A DNA stretch of 64,000 nt from Eriocheir sinensis (taxonomy: Eukaryota > Arthropoda > Malacostraca > Decapoda > Varunidae), in the NCBI RefSeq assembly GCF_024679095.1, contig NC_066529.1, positions 5,749,866 through 5,813,865 of the forward strand, written 5' to 3'. The position numbers were made by a program, and so were the translations under genes. This document shows positions 31,135-44,654 of the stretch, piece after piece; the stretch's first letter is position 1, and each line of letters opens with the position of its first letter. Below the pieces are notes generated by a model. It had not been told where the DNA came from. It made no database searches and was given only the letters and a program-made list of their open reading frames with translations.

Positions 31135-31240
31135 GAAGGTAGGGAGACAAGTGTAGGTGGTAAAGAAGGAAAAGTAAGGCTTGGAGGAAAGAAGAGAAAG
31201 AAGAAAAAAGGGAGAAGAAGTGGGAAGGGAGGAAAGGAAA
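31135..31240 (+). repeat. Isolated copy of the ~125-bp polypurine unit
   Basis: GGTAGGGAGACAAGTGTAGG, then TGGTAAAGAAGGAAAAGTAA and GGCTTGGAGGAAAGAAGAG match the unit of the array at 33180-35210. It is separated from that array by the 64-bp minisatellite. Confidence 0.75.
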
Positions 31241-31444
31241 GTGAACCAGGGAGAGAGTCAAGAAGAACAGCAACAGCAGAGCAAATAAAGGGAAGGAAGA
31301 AGCAAAAAGGAAAATAAAAGAGGGATGAGAAGGGAAGGAAAGAAATAAGGGAAGTGAAACAGGGAGAAAGTTAAGAACACCAACAGCAGAACAAATAAAG
31401 GGAAGGAGGAAGCAAAAAGGAAAATAAAAGAGAGAAGAGAAGGG

Positions 31445-32925
31445 AAGGAAGGAAGAAAGCCAAAAGAGGACAAAAGGAAAGAGAGGAAAGGAGGAAGGCA
31501 GAGAATGAAAGGAAGGATGAAAGCCAAAAGAGGACAAAGGGAAAGAGAGGAAGGGAGGAAGGCAGAGAATGGAAGGAAGGAAGAAAGCCAAAAGAGGACA
31601 AAAGGAAAGAGAGGAAGGGAGGAAGGCAGAGGAGGGAAGGAAGGATGAAAGCCAAAAGAGGACAAAGGGAAAGAGAGGAAGGGAGGAAGGCAGAGAATGG
31701 AAGGAAGGATGAAAGCCAAAAGAGGACAAAAGGAAAGAGAGGAAGGGAGGGAGGCAGAGAATGGAAGGAAGGATGAAAGCCAAAAGAGGACAAAAGGAAA
31801 GAGAGGAAGGGAGGGAGGCAGAGAATGGAAGGAAGGATGAAAGCCAAAAGAGGACAAAGGGAAAGAGAGGAAAGGAGGAAGGCAGAGGAGGGAAGGAAGG
31901 ATGAAAGCCAAAAGAGGACAAAAGGAAAGAGAGGAAGGGAGGAAGGCAGAGAATGAAAGGAAGGATGAAAGCCAAAAGAGGACAAAGGGAAAGAGAGGAA
32001 AGGAGGAAGGCAGAGGAGGGAAGGAAGGATGAAAGCCAAAAGAGGACAAAAGGAAAGAGAGGAAGGGAGGAAGGCAGAGAATGGAAGGAAGGGTGAAAGC
32101 CAAAAGAGGACAAAAGGAAAGAGAGGAAGGGAGGGAGGCAGAGAATGGAAGGAAGGATGAAAGCCAAAAGAGGACAAAAGGAAAGAGAGGAAAGGAGGGA
32201 GGCAGAGAATGGAAGGAAGGGTGAAAGCCAAAAGAGGACAAAAGGAAAGAGAGGAAAGGAGGAAGGCAGAGAATGGAAGGAAGGGTGAAAGGCAAAAGAG
32301 GACAAAGGGAAAGAGAGGAAAGGAAGAAGGCAGAGAATGGAAGGAAGGATGAAAGCCAAAAGAGGACAAAAGGAAAGAGAGGAAAGGAGGAAGGCAGAGA
32401 ATGGAAGGAAGGGTGAAAGCCAAAAGAGGACAAAAGGAAAGAGAGGAAAGGAGGAAGGCAGAGAATGGAAGGAAGGGTGAAAGCCAAAAGAGGACAAAAG
32501 GAAAGAGAGGAAAGGAGGAAGGCAGAGAATGGAAGGAAGGGTGAAAGCCAAAAGAGGACAAAAGGAAAGAGAGGAAAGGAGGAAGGCAGAGAATGGAAGG
32601 AAGGGTGAAAGCCAAAAGAGGACAAAGGGAAAGAGAGGAAGGGAGGAAGGCAGAGAATGAAAGGAAGGATGAAAGCCAAAAGAGGACAAAGGGAAAGAGA
32701 AGAAGGGAGGAAGGCAGAGAATGAAAGGAAGGATGAAAGCCAAAAGAGGACAAAGGGAAAGAGAGGAAGGGAGGAAGGCAGAGAATGAAAGGAAGGATGA
32801 AAGCCAAAAGAGGACAAAGGGAAAGAGAGGAAGGGAGGAAGGCAGAGGAGGGAAGGAAGGATGAAAGCCAAAAGAGGACAAAGGGAAAGAGAGGAAGGGA
32901 GGGAGGCAGAGGAGGGAAGGAGGAA
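31445..32925 (+). repeat. 64-bp polypurine minisatellite, about 23 units
   Basis: The unit includes GATGAAAGCCAAAAGAGGAC, AAAGGGAAAGAGAGGAAGGG and AGGAAGGCAGAGAATGGAAG. Units differ at a few sites (GGATGAAAG or GGGTGAAAG; AAGGGAAAG or AAAGGAAAG; GAGAATG or GAGGAGG). Because 64 is not a multiple of 3, each reading frame cycles every three units, giving stop-free minus ORFs up to 713 codons. These are artefacts, not genes. Confidence 0.97.
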
Positions 32926-33022
32926 GTATGGGTGGTGGTTGTGGTGGTTGCCTCAGACTATCTAAGCCAAGGATTACGTCATTACCCACAGCCGCATTCC
33001 AGCCTCTCCCTTACTAACAGAC

Positions 33023-33124
33023 GCCAACAACCACTCACTCAACAACCACTCACTCAACAACCACTCACTCAACAACCACTCACTCAACAACCACTCACTC
33101 AACAACCACTCACTCAACAACCAC
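33023..33124 (+). repeat. 15-bp minisatellite, about 7 units
   Basis: The unit is CAACAACCACTCACT, perfect across most copies. It lies in the short non-purine spacer between the two large polypurine arrays. Confidence 0.95.
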
Positions 33125-33179
33125 CGGCAGCTCCTGAACTATGGGCCGTGTTACCAAACCTTTCGGAGCTCAAGCACAC

Positions 33180-35210
33180 ATATTTAGGAAAGAGGGAGAG
33201 GAGGAGAGTAGGAAGATAAGTGCAGGAGGTAAAGAAGGAAAATTAAGGCTTGGAGGAAGAAGAGAGAGAGGAGAAAAGGGGAGAAAAGGTGGGGAAGGAA
33301 AAAAGAAAGAAAGCTGTGAACATTTCCAGGAAAGTAGGGAGATAAGTAGAGGAGGTAAAGAAGGAAAAGTAAGGCTTGGAGGAAAGAAGCGAGAGAGGAG
33401 AAAAGGGGAGAAAAGGTGGGGAAGGAGGAAAGGAAGGAAGCTGTGAACATTTCCAGGAAAGTAGGGAGATAAGTAGAGGAGGTAAAGAAGGAAAATTAAG
33501 GCTTGGAGGAAGAAGAGAGAGAGGAGAAAAGGGGAGAAAAGGTGGGGAAGGAGGAAAGGAAGGAAGCTGTGAACATTTCCAGGAAAGTAGGGAGATACGT
33601 GCAGGAGATAAGAAGGAAAAGTAAGGCTTGGAAAGAAGAGAGAGAGGAGAAAAGGGGAGAAAAGGTGGGGAAGGAGGAAAGGAAGGAAGCTGTGAACATT
33701 TCCAGGAAAGTAGGGAGATAAGTAGAGGAGGTAAAGAAGGAAAAGTAAGGCTTGGAAAGAAGAGAGAGAGGAGAAAAGGGAGAAAAGGTGGAGATGGAGA
33801 AAAGGAAGGAAGCTGTGAACATTTCCAGGAAAGTAGGGAGATACGTGCAGGAGATAAGAAGGAAAAGTAAGGCTTGGAGGAAAGAAGAGAGAGAGGAGAA
33901 AAGGGAGAAAAGGTGGGGAAGGAGAAAAGGAAGGAAGCTGTGAACATTTCCAGGAAAGTAGGGAAATAAGTAGAGGAGGTAAAGAAGGAAAAGTAAGGCT
34001 TGGAGGAAAGAAGAGAGAAAGGAGAAAAAGGGAGAAAAGGTGGAGAAGGAGAAAAGGAAGGAAGCTGTGAACATTACCAGGAAAGTAGGGAGATACGTGC
34101 AGCAGATAAAGAATGAAAAGTAAGGCTTGGAAAGAAGAGAGAAAGGAGAAAAGGGAGAAAAGGTGGGGAAGGAGGAAAGGAAGGAAGCTGTGAACATTTC
34201 CAGGAAAGTAAGGAGATACGTGCAGGAGATAAGAAGGAAAAGTAAGGCTTGGAGGAAAGAAGAGAGAGAGGAGAAAAGGGGAGAAAAGGTGGGGAAGGAG
34301 GAAAGGAAGGGAGCTGTGAACATTTCCAGGAAAGTAGGGAGATAAGTAGAGGAGGTAAAGAAGGAAAATTAAGGCTTGGAGGAAAGAAGAGAGAAAGGAG
34401 AAAAGGGAGAAAAGGTGGAGAAGGAGAAATTGAAGGAAGCTGTGAACATTTCCAGGAAAGTAGGGAGATAAGTAGAGGAGGTAAAGAAGGAAAATTAAGG
34501 CTTGGAGGAAAAAAGAGAGAGAGGAGAAAAAGGGAGAAAAGGTGGAGAAGGAGGAAAGGAAGGGAGCTGTGAACATTTCCAGGAAAGTAGGGAGATACGT
34601 GCAGGAGATAAGAAGGAAAATTAAGGCTTGGAGGAAAGAAGCGAGAGAGGAGAAAAAGGGAGAAAAGGTGGGGAAGGAGGAAAGGAAGGAAGCTGTGAAC
34701 ATTTCCAGGAAAGTAGGGAGATACGTGCAGGAGATAAAGAATGAAAAGTAAGGCTTGGAAAGAAGAGAGAAAGGAGAAAAGGGAGAAAAGGTGGGGAAGG
34801 AGAAAAGGAAGGAAGCTGTGAACATTTCCAGGAAAGTAGGGAGATAAGTAGAGGAGGTAAAGAAGGAAAAGTAAGGCTTGGAAAGAAGAGATAAAGGAGA
34901 AAAGGGGAGAAAAGGTGGGGAAGGAGGAAAGGAAGGGAGCTGTGAACATTTCCAGGAAAGTAGGGAGATACGTGCAGGAGATAAGAAGGAAAAGTAAGGC
35001 TTGGAAAGAAGAGAGAGAGGAGAAAAAGGGAGAAAAGGTGGAGAAGGAGAAAAGGAAGGAAGCTGTGAACATTTCCAGGAAAGTAGGGAGATAAGTAGAG
35101 GAGGTAAAGAAGGAAAAGTAAGGCTTGGAAAGAAGAGATAAAGGAGAAAAGGGAGAAAAAGTGGGGAAGGAGGAAAGGAAGAGAGCTGTGAACATTACCA
35201 GGGGCAGTTT
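33180..35210 (+). repeat. ~125-bp polypurine minisatellite, about 16 units (2 kb)
   Basis: The unit runs AGCTGTGAACATTTCCAGGA, AAGTAGGGAGATAAGTAGAG, GAGGTAAAGAAGGAAAAGTA, AGGCTTGGAGGAAAGAAGAG, and ends GGTGGGGAAGGAGGAAAGGA. Two sub-variants recur: GATAAGTAGAGGAGGTAAAG and GATACGTGCAGGAGATAAG. Long ORFs on both strands (up to 551 codons) are artefacts of the repeat. Confidence 0.97.
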
Positions 35211-35345
35211 AATGACCCTGGTGGTAGTTTGACCCTTCCTCTGCACCATGAACCTACAAATGCACTCATGAGAATCCGACTGACCTCCTTTTTGACCCTT
35301 GAAAATAATTTATGTAAGAGAAGGAAGCATCTGAGAATGCAAACC
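35205..35345 (+). repeat. Dispersed repeat with GACCCTGGTGGTAGTTTGAC core, copy 1
   Basis: AGGGGCAGTTTAATGACCCT, GGTGGTAGTTTGACCCTTCC, CACTCATGAGAATCCGACTG and TTTGACCCTTGAAAATAAT match copies at 54195-54370 and (reverse) 58085-58245. It starts right at the end of the 125-bp array. Confidence 0.8.
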
Positions 35346-35691
35346 AATACTTCACCTTCATTAAATCCCTAATACTTATACTCATTACTTTTTTTTCTTT
35401 GGTCCATTCGCGCCACGAACAGAAATAAAGGTAATGTATTGGATGTTGCCATGAACTCGTAAAAGCGGCTCTAAGAAAGCTCGTAAGTTATTGGATTTGG
35501 CAAACTGATGTAGTTGGGAATTGACTTCGGGAGAACGGCCGAGGAGGAAAGAGCTTGTAATGGAACCGCGAATCCAGATAAAAAAAAAAAAGTTAGATGG
35601 AAGGCCGCGGGAAAATATATTCTTTGAGGGTTGGTAGTAAACAGTCGTAGGAGGAAAATAAGAAGAAAAAAATATAGAAATAACCGTCCTG

Positions 35692-35890
<199 letters not shown>

Positions 35891-36036
35891 TGCCGGAGAC
35901 ACGATGTTATGAGACAAAAATAAATCCGAGAAATTAACAATGAAAAGGAGGCGGAGGAGGAGGAGGAGAGGAGGAGGAGGAGGAGGAGGAGGAAGACATG
36001 TAATAAATGCTGTGTGTTTGGGTGGGGTTGGGGGGG

Positions 36037-36219
<183 letters not shown>

Positions 36220-36689
36220 TATATTCGTGTGGCAACCAGAAACACAACACGTGCCACACACACACACTTAATTAGGTTAAAATTGAAAAAAGAAAATAAA
36301 AAAGGTTTACAAAGCTCATTAAAACCTCTGAACAGGGAACAACACGATCATTGACATCCTTCTAATTGACGATTATCAAAAAAGGACACTAAAAAATAAA
36401 ACTCGAAGGGGAGGCAGTTCAAGTGGGGAAAAAGGGGGGGGGGGTGGAGGAGCAGAACGCCGAACGCCGGACTGGGTGGAGGAGTGGACTGGGTGGAGGG
36501 GTGGATCGGGTGGAGTGGAGTGGGTGGGTCCTTGGCTTCTCGGGTTCATTAACAGCTTAAATTACCCAAGGGAGGCTTCGGGAGGTTATTACGAGGAGAT
36601 GAATGACTGCGTCCCACAATGCGTCGATTCTTTGTTACATCATCGCCTTTGTGTCGTGACTCGCTGGTTGAATAACTGCGCTGTGATTT

Positions 36690-37140
36690 GAGACGAGGAT
36701 GACGGTGTTGGGTAAGTTGTAATTGCGCGGAGACAGACTTGTGTTACGTAGATATTGGTCGAACACACAACTACCCGGTGACTTGAGATGCGGATGACCA
36801 TGCTGATTAGGTAAGTTTTAATTGCGCGGAAACAGACTTGTGTTACGTAGATATTGGTCGAACACACAACTACCCGGTGACTTGAGATGCGGATGACCAT
36901 GCTGATTAGGTAGGTTTTAATTGCGCGGAGACAGACTTGTGTTACGTAGATATTGGTCGAACACACAACTACCCGGTGACTTGAGATGCGGATGACCATG
37001 CTGATTAGGTAGGTTTTAATTGCGCGGAGACAGACTTGTGTTACGTAGATACTGGTCGAACACGTAACTACGCGGTGAGTTGAGGTGCGGGTGACCATGC
37101 TGATTAGGTAAGTTGTAATTGCGGAAGCAGACTTGTGGTA
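36690..37140 (+). repeat. 99-bp tandem repeat, four to five copies
   Basis: GACAGACTTGTGTTACGTAG recurs at about 36733, 36832, 36931, 37030 and (degraded) 37125. The rest of the unit includes ATATTGGTCGAACACACAAC, TACCCGGTGACTTGAGATGC and GGATGACCATGCTGATTAGG. 99 is divisible by 3, so a 152-codon minus ORF runs through it with a 33-residue period. Further diverged copies may reach 37510 (GGGCGACCATG). Confidence 0.9.
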
Positions 37141-37739
37141 TCAGGCTATATAGATAATGATTAGAGTAACGCGCTGGTATTTGAGGTACGTATGATCTTG
37201 TATTAAGTAAGTTTTGAATTGAGCAAATAATCATACAAAGGCTAATATTTACTATCAATTATTATGCTCACTAAATTGAATACATATACATTCTTTAACA
37301 CCCACTCAAAAATAGATTAAGTAGAGTAAGACCAAAGAAACAACTCCCATTCTTTTTGATGATATAATGGTTCAAACACTTATATGCTATTTGAGGCGCA
37401 GAGGACTATGCTACGTAAACCTATCAATTGTGAAAGTATTAACATATTACATACCAAGATAATAGATGGTCTTTTTCTTTGACCAGAGGTGTGGGCGACC
37501 ATGTTCAAGGGGAAGACATTATACAGCAGGTTATCATTGTGCGTGTAAAAGAGTATGATATTATATTTTTATTTATAGCGTTCATCTTTTAATCTCCGGA
37601 ACGAAAGACACCCCACTATGCAACACATTTTTTTCTCATTTTTCGCCAGTAAATGAGACAGGCCGAGAGGTAAATAGGAAAGGAAAGCAACACTCCGCGC
37701 CATGTTAAAAAGAAGACCGAGGAATACCATGAGACAACG

Positions 37740-39560
37740 ACCAAATTTAGTTCCAGAGGTGTTCTAATACTTCAACCTGTACACAATTACCAGGAAACAC
37801 GTGTAGAAATATTATCCAGCTTAAAATATTATACACAAGGTAGATTATTTGGATTATTTCTTCCTTTCTTCCTTTTTTCCTTCCTTTCTTCCTTCTTTCC
37901 TTCCCTTCTTACTTCCTTTCTTCATTCATTCATTCCTGCTACTCTTCCTTCTTTCCTTCCTTCCTGGCTTCCTTCTTATCTTCCTACTCTTCCTGCTTTC
38001 CTTCCCTCCTTCCTTCCTTTCTTCATTCATTCATTCCTGCTACTCCTCCTTCTTTCCTTCCTGGCTTCCTTCTTATCTTCCTACTCTTCCTGCATTCCTT
38101 CCCTCCTTCCCTCCTTTCTTCATTCATTCATTCCTGCTACTCTTCCTTCTTTCATTCTCGCCACCAATGCTAAACGGAGAAACTCTACACGTTTACTTGG
38201 AAACCGGCAAAAAGAAAGAAAAATATCCTGCTTTGTAAATGAATTGGAGGTCAACTTATTTCGCTCGCTCCTTTTCGCTTATTCTGTGTCTGTCCTTCTC
38301 CCCCTCTCGGCACCAGCCCCTGTAATGAGAATCTGCACACTTTTACCAGGAAACACACAGACACGAATAACACTGGGGAGCTTAGGAGGAAAATTTGAGA
38401 CAGACGTTTTATATTTTCCTTCCTTCTGTTTTTCCCTGCTTGTTCTTCCCCTCTCGAAGCCACCTATGCCGAGAACCTCTATACATTGACTACCTATGCT
38501 ACTCTATACCTTAACTAGGAAAACATGTACAAAAAAAAATCGAGGAGACTTGTGGGAAGGAGTGAAAGAAAATGAAGAAATGAAGGAAAGAAAGGGATGT
38601 AGGAAGACAAAAGAGGAGTAAGGGAAGAAAGGAAGAAACACAGATACAAGAACAGCATTGGCGAGCTTAGAAGGAAACTTAAAAGCCGACGTATTTTCCT
38701 TTCTTTCTATCTGTTTTTTCCGGCTTCTTCTTCCTCTCTCGCAGCTAACTGTACAGAGCTTTCCTTTATTCGCGAAAACAGCGCCAGCGGGTATTTGTGT
38801 ATCTTCTTTCTATCTTTCTATTTCTTTTTCTTTTTTCTTTTTTTTTTTGCCCTTGAACTGTCTCCTACACTGTGAAACATATGATATCCGCAGCTTTCCC
38901 CGGCGAGGTGAGGTGTCTGAGAAGAGTATTACCAAACTTTTCATAATCTTGTACGAGACTGATTTCTTTCCTTCCTTCTTTTCTTCCTTTCTTCCTTCCT
39001 TTTCCTCTTCACCTTCCACCACGTCGCGCGCTTTAGTTGGGCTTCTTTCCTTCCTTCTTTTCTTTCTTTCTTCCTTCCTGTTCCTCTTCGCTTCCTAACT
39101 AGAACCACGTCGCGCACAATAGTTAGACTTCTTTCCTTCCTTCTTTTCTTCCTTTCTTCTTTCCATTTCCTCTTCACCTCCCATCTCCTTCCTTCTTTTC
39201 TTCCTGTCTTCCTTCCTGTTCCTTTTCACTTCTCAGCACAACGTCTCACACATTATCTAGACTCCCTCCTTCCTTCCTTTCTTCCTTTTCCTCTTCACCA
39301 ACAACCATCACGTCTCATACATGATCCAGGCTTCTTCCTTTCTTCTTCTTCTTCCTTCCTTTTCCTCTTCACCTCCCACCACCACGACTCATACATGATT
39401 TAGGCTTCTTCCTTTCTTCCTCTTCTTCCTTCCACTTCCTCTTCACCTCCCACCACCACGACAAATACATGATCAAGGATTCTTCCTCTCCCTCTCTTCT
39501 TCCTCTCCTCATCAACACCAAGCACCCCATCTCATACATTATCTAGGCTCCTTCCTTTCT
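37740..39560 (+). repeat. Degenerate pyrimidine repeats and CCAGGAAACAC-containing units
   Basis: 37850-38160: TTCCTTCCTTTCTTCATTCA units of about 90-100 bp. 37780-38700: a diverged unit with TTACCAGGAAACAC, then ACACGAATAACACTGGGGAG and CTTAGGAGGAAA, at about 37790, 38345 and 38640. 39020-39560: about seven copies of a ~85-bp unit with CACCACGTCGCGC or CACCACGACTCATACATGAT followed by TTCTTCCTTTC. Short ORFs here are repeat artefacts. Confidence 0.75.
38835..38880 (-). repeat. Dispersed T-rich repeat, copy 5 (short)
   Basis: In minus sense: CACAGTGTAGGAGACAGTTC, then AAGGGCAAAAAAAAAAAG. Only the core is kept. Confidence 0.65.
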
Positions 39561-39827
39561 TCCTCTTGCCCTCAATGTTAATCTCCACCTCCCAGCGCCG
39601 AGTCTCAAACATTTTCTAAACTTAACTCTTCAGCGTCGCCTCCTCCGCCGCGCAACACAGGTCGGAGCCTATTCGGTAGTTTGCAAAGGGAAGGGTCTCG
39701 ACATTCGGTTTAAGTACCTCGCTCCGTCCTGTAGTGTGCTCATGAAATATTTGACAAGAGGCGCGAAGTCGTTGGGTTCAGGGAGGAGAGCAGAGAAGGT
39801 ACGGACGGGGTTTTGTTGGTTCTAGCT

Positions 39828-39828
39828 G

Positions 39829-39868
<40 letters not shown>

Positions 39869-39929
39869 GCTGTGGCAAGGTCCTACAGGTTGGAAGAAGA
39901 AAGATATGCGGACGAATCTCATATGTAGC

Positions 39930-39978
<49 letters not shown>

Positions 39979-40008
39979 ACACACACACACGCACACACAC
40001 ACACACAA
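39828..40008 (+). repeat. (TC)n and (CA)n microsatellites
   Basis: (TC)n 39830-39865, then (CA)n with CGCACACG interruptions 39930-40008. Confidence 0.93.
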
Positions 40009-40314
40009 AGATGAAGGGCAAACAAAGAGAAATAAAAAAAAAGATAACAAAACAGAAACGACGATGAAATAAAAAAATAAAAAAACAGTAACTAGGAGTG
40101 AAAGGAAATTACCAGCTGGAAAAATAAAACCAATAGAAAAGAACAAATAGATAAATAAGTAAATAAAATAAACCGATGTAACGTGTAAATAAATAAACGA
40201 AAACTGGAATGTGTAGGTAAATAAAGAATGAATATAAAGACTAAAAAAAAAACGGAGGGGAAGAACAAACACCTGAAAAAACAAACCAAAAAGAGGAATG
40301 AAGGACCGCCAAGA

Positions 40315-40880
40315 AAAAACAAACACACTCGTCACGCTGAACCTCAAAAACAAACACACTCGTCACGCTGAACCTCAAAAACAAACACACTCGTCACGCT
40401 GAACCTCAAAAACAAACACACTCGTCACGCTGAACCTCAAAAACAAACACACTCGTCACGCTGAACCTCAAAAACAAACACACTCGTCTGGCTGAACCTC
40501 AAAACAAACACACTGCCACGCTGAACCTCAAAACAAACACACTGTCACGCTGAACCTCAAAACAAACACACTCGTCACGCTGAACCTCAAAACAAACACA
40601 CTGTCTGGCTGAACCTCAAAACAAACACACTCGTCACGCTGAACCTCAAAAACAAACACACTCGTCACGCTGAACCTCAAAAACAAACACACTCGTCACG
40701 CTGAACCTCAAAAACAAACACACTCGTCACGCTGAACCTCAAAAACAAACACACTCGTCACGCTGAACCTCAAAAACAAACACACTCGTCACGCTGAACC
40801 TCAAAAACAAACACACTCGTCACGCTGAACCTCAAAAACAAACACACTCGTCACGCTGAACCTCAAAAACAAACACACTC
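40315..40880 (+). repeat. 31-bp minisatellite, about 18 units
   Basis: The unit is AACACACTCGTCACGCTGAA followed by CCTCAAAAACA. The outer units are nearly identical; a central block (40480-40620) has 28-30-bp variants lacking an A or CG, and two have CTGGCTG for CACGCTG. Confidence 0.97.
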
Positions 40881-40966
40881 AATCATTAAACGAAGCAAAA
40901 CACGGAAAAAACGGGGACACACACACACACAATACGCACACACGGATTGCTGCACTATCATTCCGT

Positions 40967-41815
<849 letters not shown>

Positions 41816-42540
41816 ATAAAGAAAGGGAGGAATGCAAGAGGGCAATGTTGGGGAGAGGTAAAAATAAAAGAGAGGAGAGGAAAAAGACGAAAAAAAACAG
41901 CGACAGAAAGAAAGAAAAGAAAAAAGAAAAGAGGAATGGATAAAGGAAAGCGAGAAGGAGATGAACAAGAGAAAAAGAAGATGAGTATAAAGGAGAGAGA
42001 GTAATACACGGAGCGATAGACATGGAAAAAAATGCAAAGAAAATAAATGAAAAGGAAGAACGGAGGAAGTGAAGAAAGCATAGCAAAGGAATGAAAGGAA
42101 GAATGAGATAAAGGCAAGGAAAAAAGGAAGAAATGAAGAATGAAAACAGAGACGTGTGGGAAGAATGGAAGATAGGAGAGGGAAAGAAGAAAGGAAGGAA
42201 AGAAAAAAAAAAGAAAGTAAGAAAGACAGTAAAAGAGGAGTATGTATGGAGGAACATGGTAAAAATGGAAGGATGAGTGAGTAGGAAGAAGTTAAAGAAA
42301 GGACCAAATAACTAAATAAGAATAGGAGGAAACTTGTGGAAAGGAATGAAAAAAGAAAATGAAAAAAATAAAGAAATGAAAGGAAGGAAGGATGGAAAAC
42401 AAGAGGGGAAGGAAAACGGGAAGAAAAGAAGGAAGAGTGGGAAGAACATAGAAAAAGGAGGCGTCGGAAAAAAAATGAAAATAAGAAAGGGAGAAAATGA
42501 AGGAGAGAAAACAGGTCGGAGAGGAAAGAGAAAGAGGGAG
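41816..42540 (+). repeat. A/G-rich irregular stretch
   Basis: Purine-rich plus strand (GAAAGGAAGG-like words) without a clear period. The minus ORFs are Ser/Phe/Leu-rich artefacts. Confidence 0.7.
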
Positions 42541-42761
42541 GGATAGAGGCAGGCTTGTGTGGGCAACATTTCCAGACTCGCGCACTGTATTCCGCCCTCT
42601 GGTATTCATGCCACAACGAGTATTAAGTCAACTTGTGCCAACCCGAGACAAGTTTAAGTGGGTTAGTGAGCGAGCATCTGTCTGGAACTCGCCTCAGGGA
42701 AGGGTGCGAAATTAATGTTCAGACACATGCCCAGAGTTTAGGAGACAGAGACACTTACTTT

Positions 42762-42764
<3 letters not shown>

Positions 42765-42801
<37 letters not shown>

Positions 42802-42894
42802 CCTTCGACCATTTTATAGATGGACACATTAACAGCTCGATCGACAGACAGATAAACAGGGAGATACATGAACAAATAGATCAAAAGGTAGATT

Positions 42895-42963
<69 letters not shown>

Positions 42964-43033
42964 TGCGTAGACAAATGAACCACCACTGCACTAACAAATT
43001 TCGACAATCCCTTTTAATACTTTGCTGCAATTA

Positions 43034-43113
<80 letters not shown>

Positions 43114-43285
43114 CTATATATGAAAAACATAACTTCATGAATCATAATGACATAAGTTTATGAATCATTGTATAGTCTATCTGCATGTATGTATGTATGT
43201 ATGTATGTATGTATGCTGCTACTGATGATGATGATGACAGGCAGAAGGTTTAAGCACGTAATAAACTTTCAACTCCATAAATATC

Positions 43286-43317
<32 letters not shown>

Positions 43318-43343
43318 CCGGACGCCTCGTTCATCCCCACATG

Positions 43344-43374
<31 letters not shown>

Positions 43375-43632
43375 CAGTGATTTATGATATTGCCGCTGCA
43401 CCTGTACCGTTTGTTATAAAGTTAAAACATAAAAAAAAAATATTCAATGCACTCACAAATAACATGAATATTGCAGGTTAGGAAATGAAAGTGAAGCGAA
43501 GGATGGAGAGGGAAATACGAAGGTGGGTAAAGATATACATAGACAGATAGATAGATAGAGAAAGGAAAAAAAAGATAGATAGATTGATAGACAGACTGAT
43601 AAAGAGAGAAAACAAAGAGAGTGAGAGAATCA

Positions 43633-43695
<63 letters not shown>
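42765..43695 (+). repeat. Microsatellite cluster
   Basis: (TC)n 42768-42799, (GA)n 42898-42960, (CA)n 43035-43109, (ATGT)n 43184-43215, (CAA)n 43287-43318, A tract of about 30 at 43344-43373, (GATA)-like 43545-43590, and (CA)n 43634-43693. No gene seen between 42540 and 44260. Confidence 0.93.
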
Positions 43696-44262
43696 ATCTA
43701 TTTATATCAAACGATCACTTAATTCTTCCTTGAAAATCAATCTCTTACGCTTATCATGTCTGTGTTCAAGCTCCTCAGTTAAGTTTTCAGTCACACGGCT
43801 CTCGAGAAATTAATTTTTATAATATCGCTTGTTCCACCTGTATAGCATTAGAGGTATGGCTGCTGCCCTATTTATGGATGTACGGTTTGTTTTTACAATG
43901 ATGGAAGCAGATCTAGTACAAAAATAAATAAATAAAACAAAAAAGGGTCGCTCGACTAACCTGGATGATGCAATGTTATTACGTTTTTTCAACGGTAAGC
44001 TGGCAAACTAATTATCATATTTCATGGCATACAAGGCACCTTTTCTCCTAAATAACTCTAATAATAGCCTTGCGTCCAGACAGATGGGAGAAACTAATCC
44101 GAACCTCATCCGATATTTTCATTGACCGAAATTAATTTGGAGAGAATCAAAGAATGTTAGGACCTTGAACAAGACGAAACATGTCGCTCGCTCGCTTAGA
44201 TCCAAAGGCCGAGCTTCGTTAATTGGAAAGGTCAAGTTCGTTCGATCATTCTTGACACCGAT

Positions 44263-44428
<166 letters not shown>

Positions 44429-44654
44429 ACTAACGGCAACTAGTTTAGTGGGTCAGACTCGGAGGAGAGCAGGTGCGCTTGGGGAGGAGGCAACGGAGGA
44501 GGAGGAGGAGGAAGAGGAAGAAGAGGAGGCTCATCAGACCCCGCTACCTCCTCCTCCTCCTCCTTCGTGTTGGATGGGAAGTCGGAGAGAGCTGAGGCGT
44601 GAGGCAACAATCACGGGGAGCCAGCGAGCCTATCACGTTGACCACAGATAAACA

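Noticed and set aside
30848..32989. 713-codon minus ORF and two overlapping ORFs of about 500 codons
   Set aside because: They translate the 64-bp minisatellite in three frames; the protein repeats every 64 residues because 64 is not divisible by 3. No gene structure.
33170..35249. Large minus ORFs of 234-551 codons rich in Phe, Leu, Ser and Pro
   Set aside because: Products of the 125-bp polypurine array, open in several frames at once.
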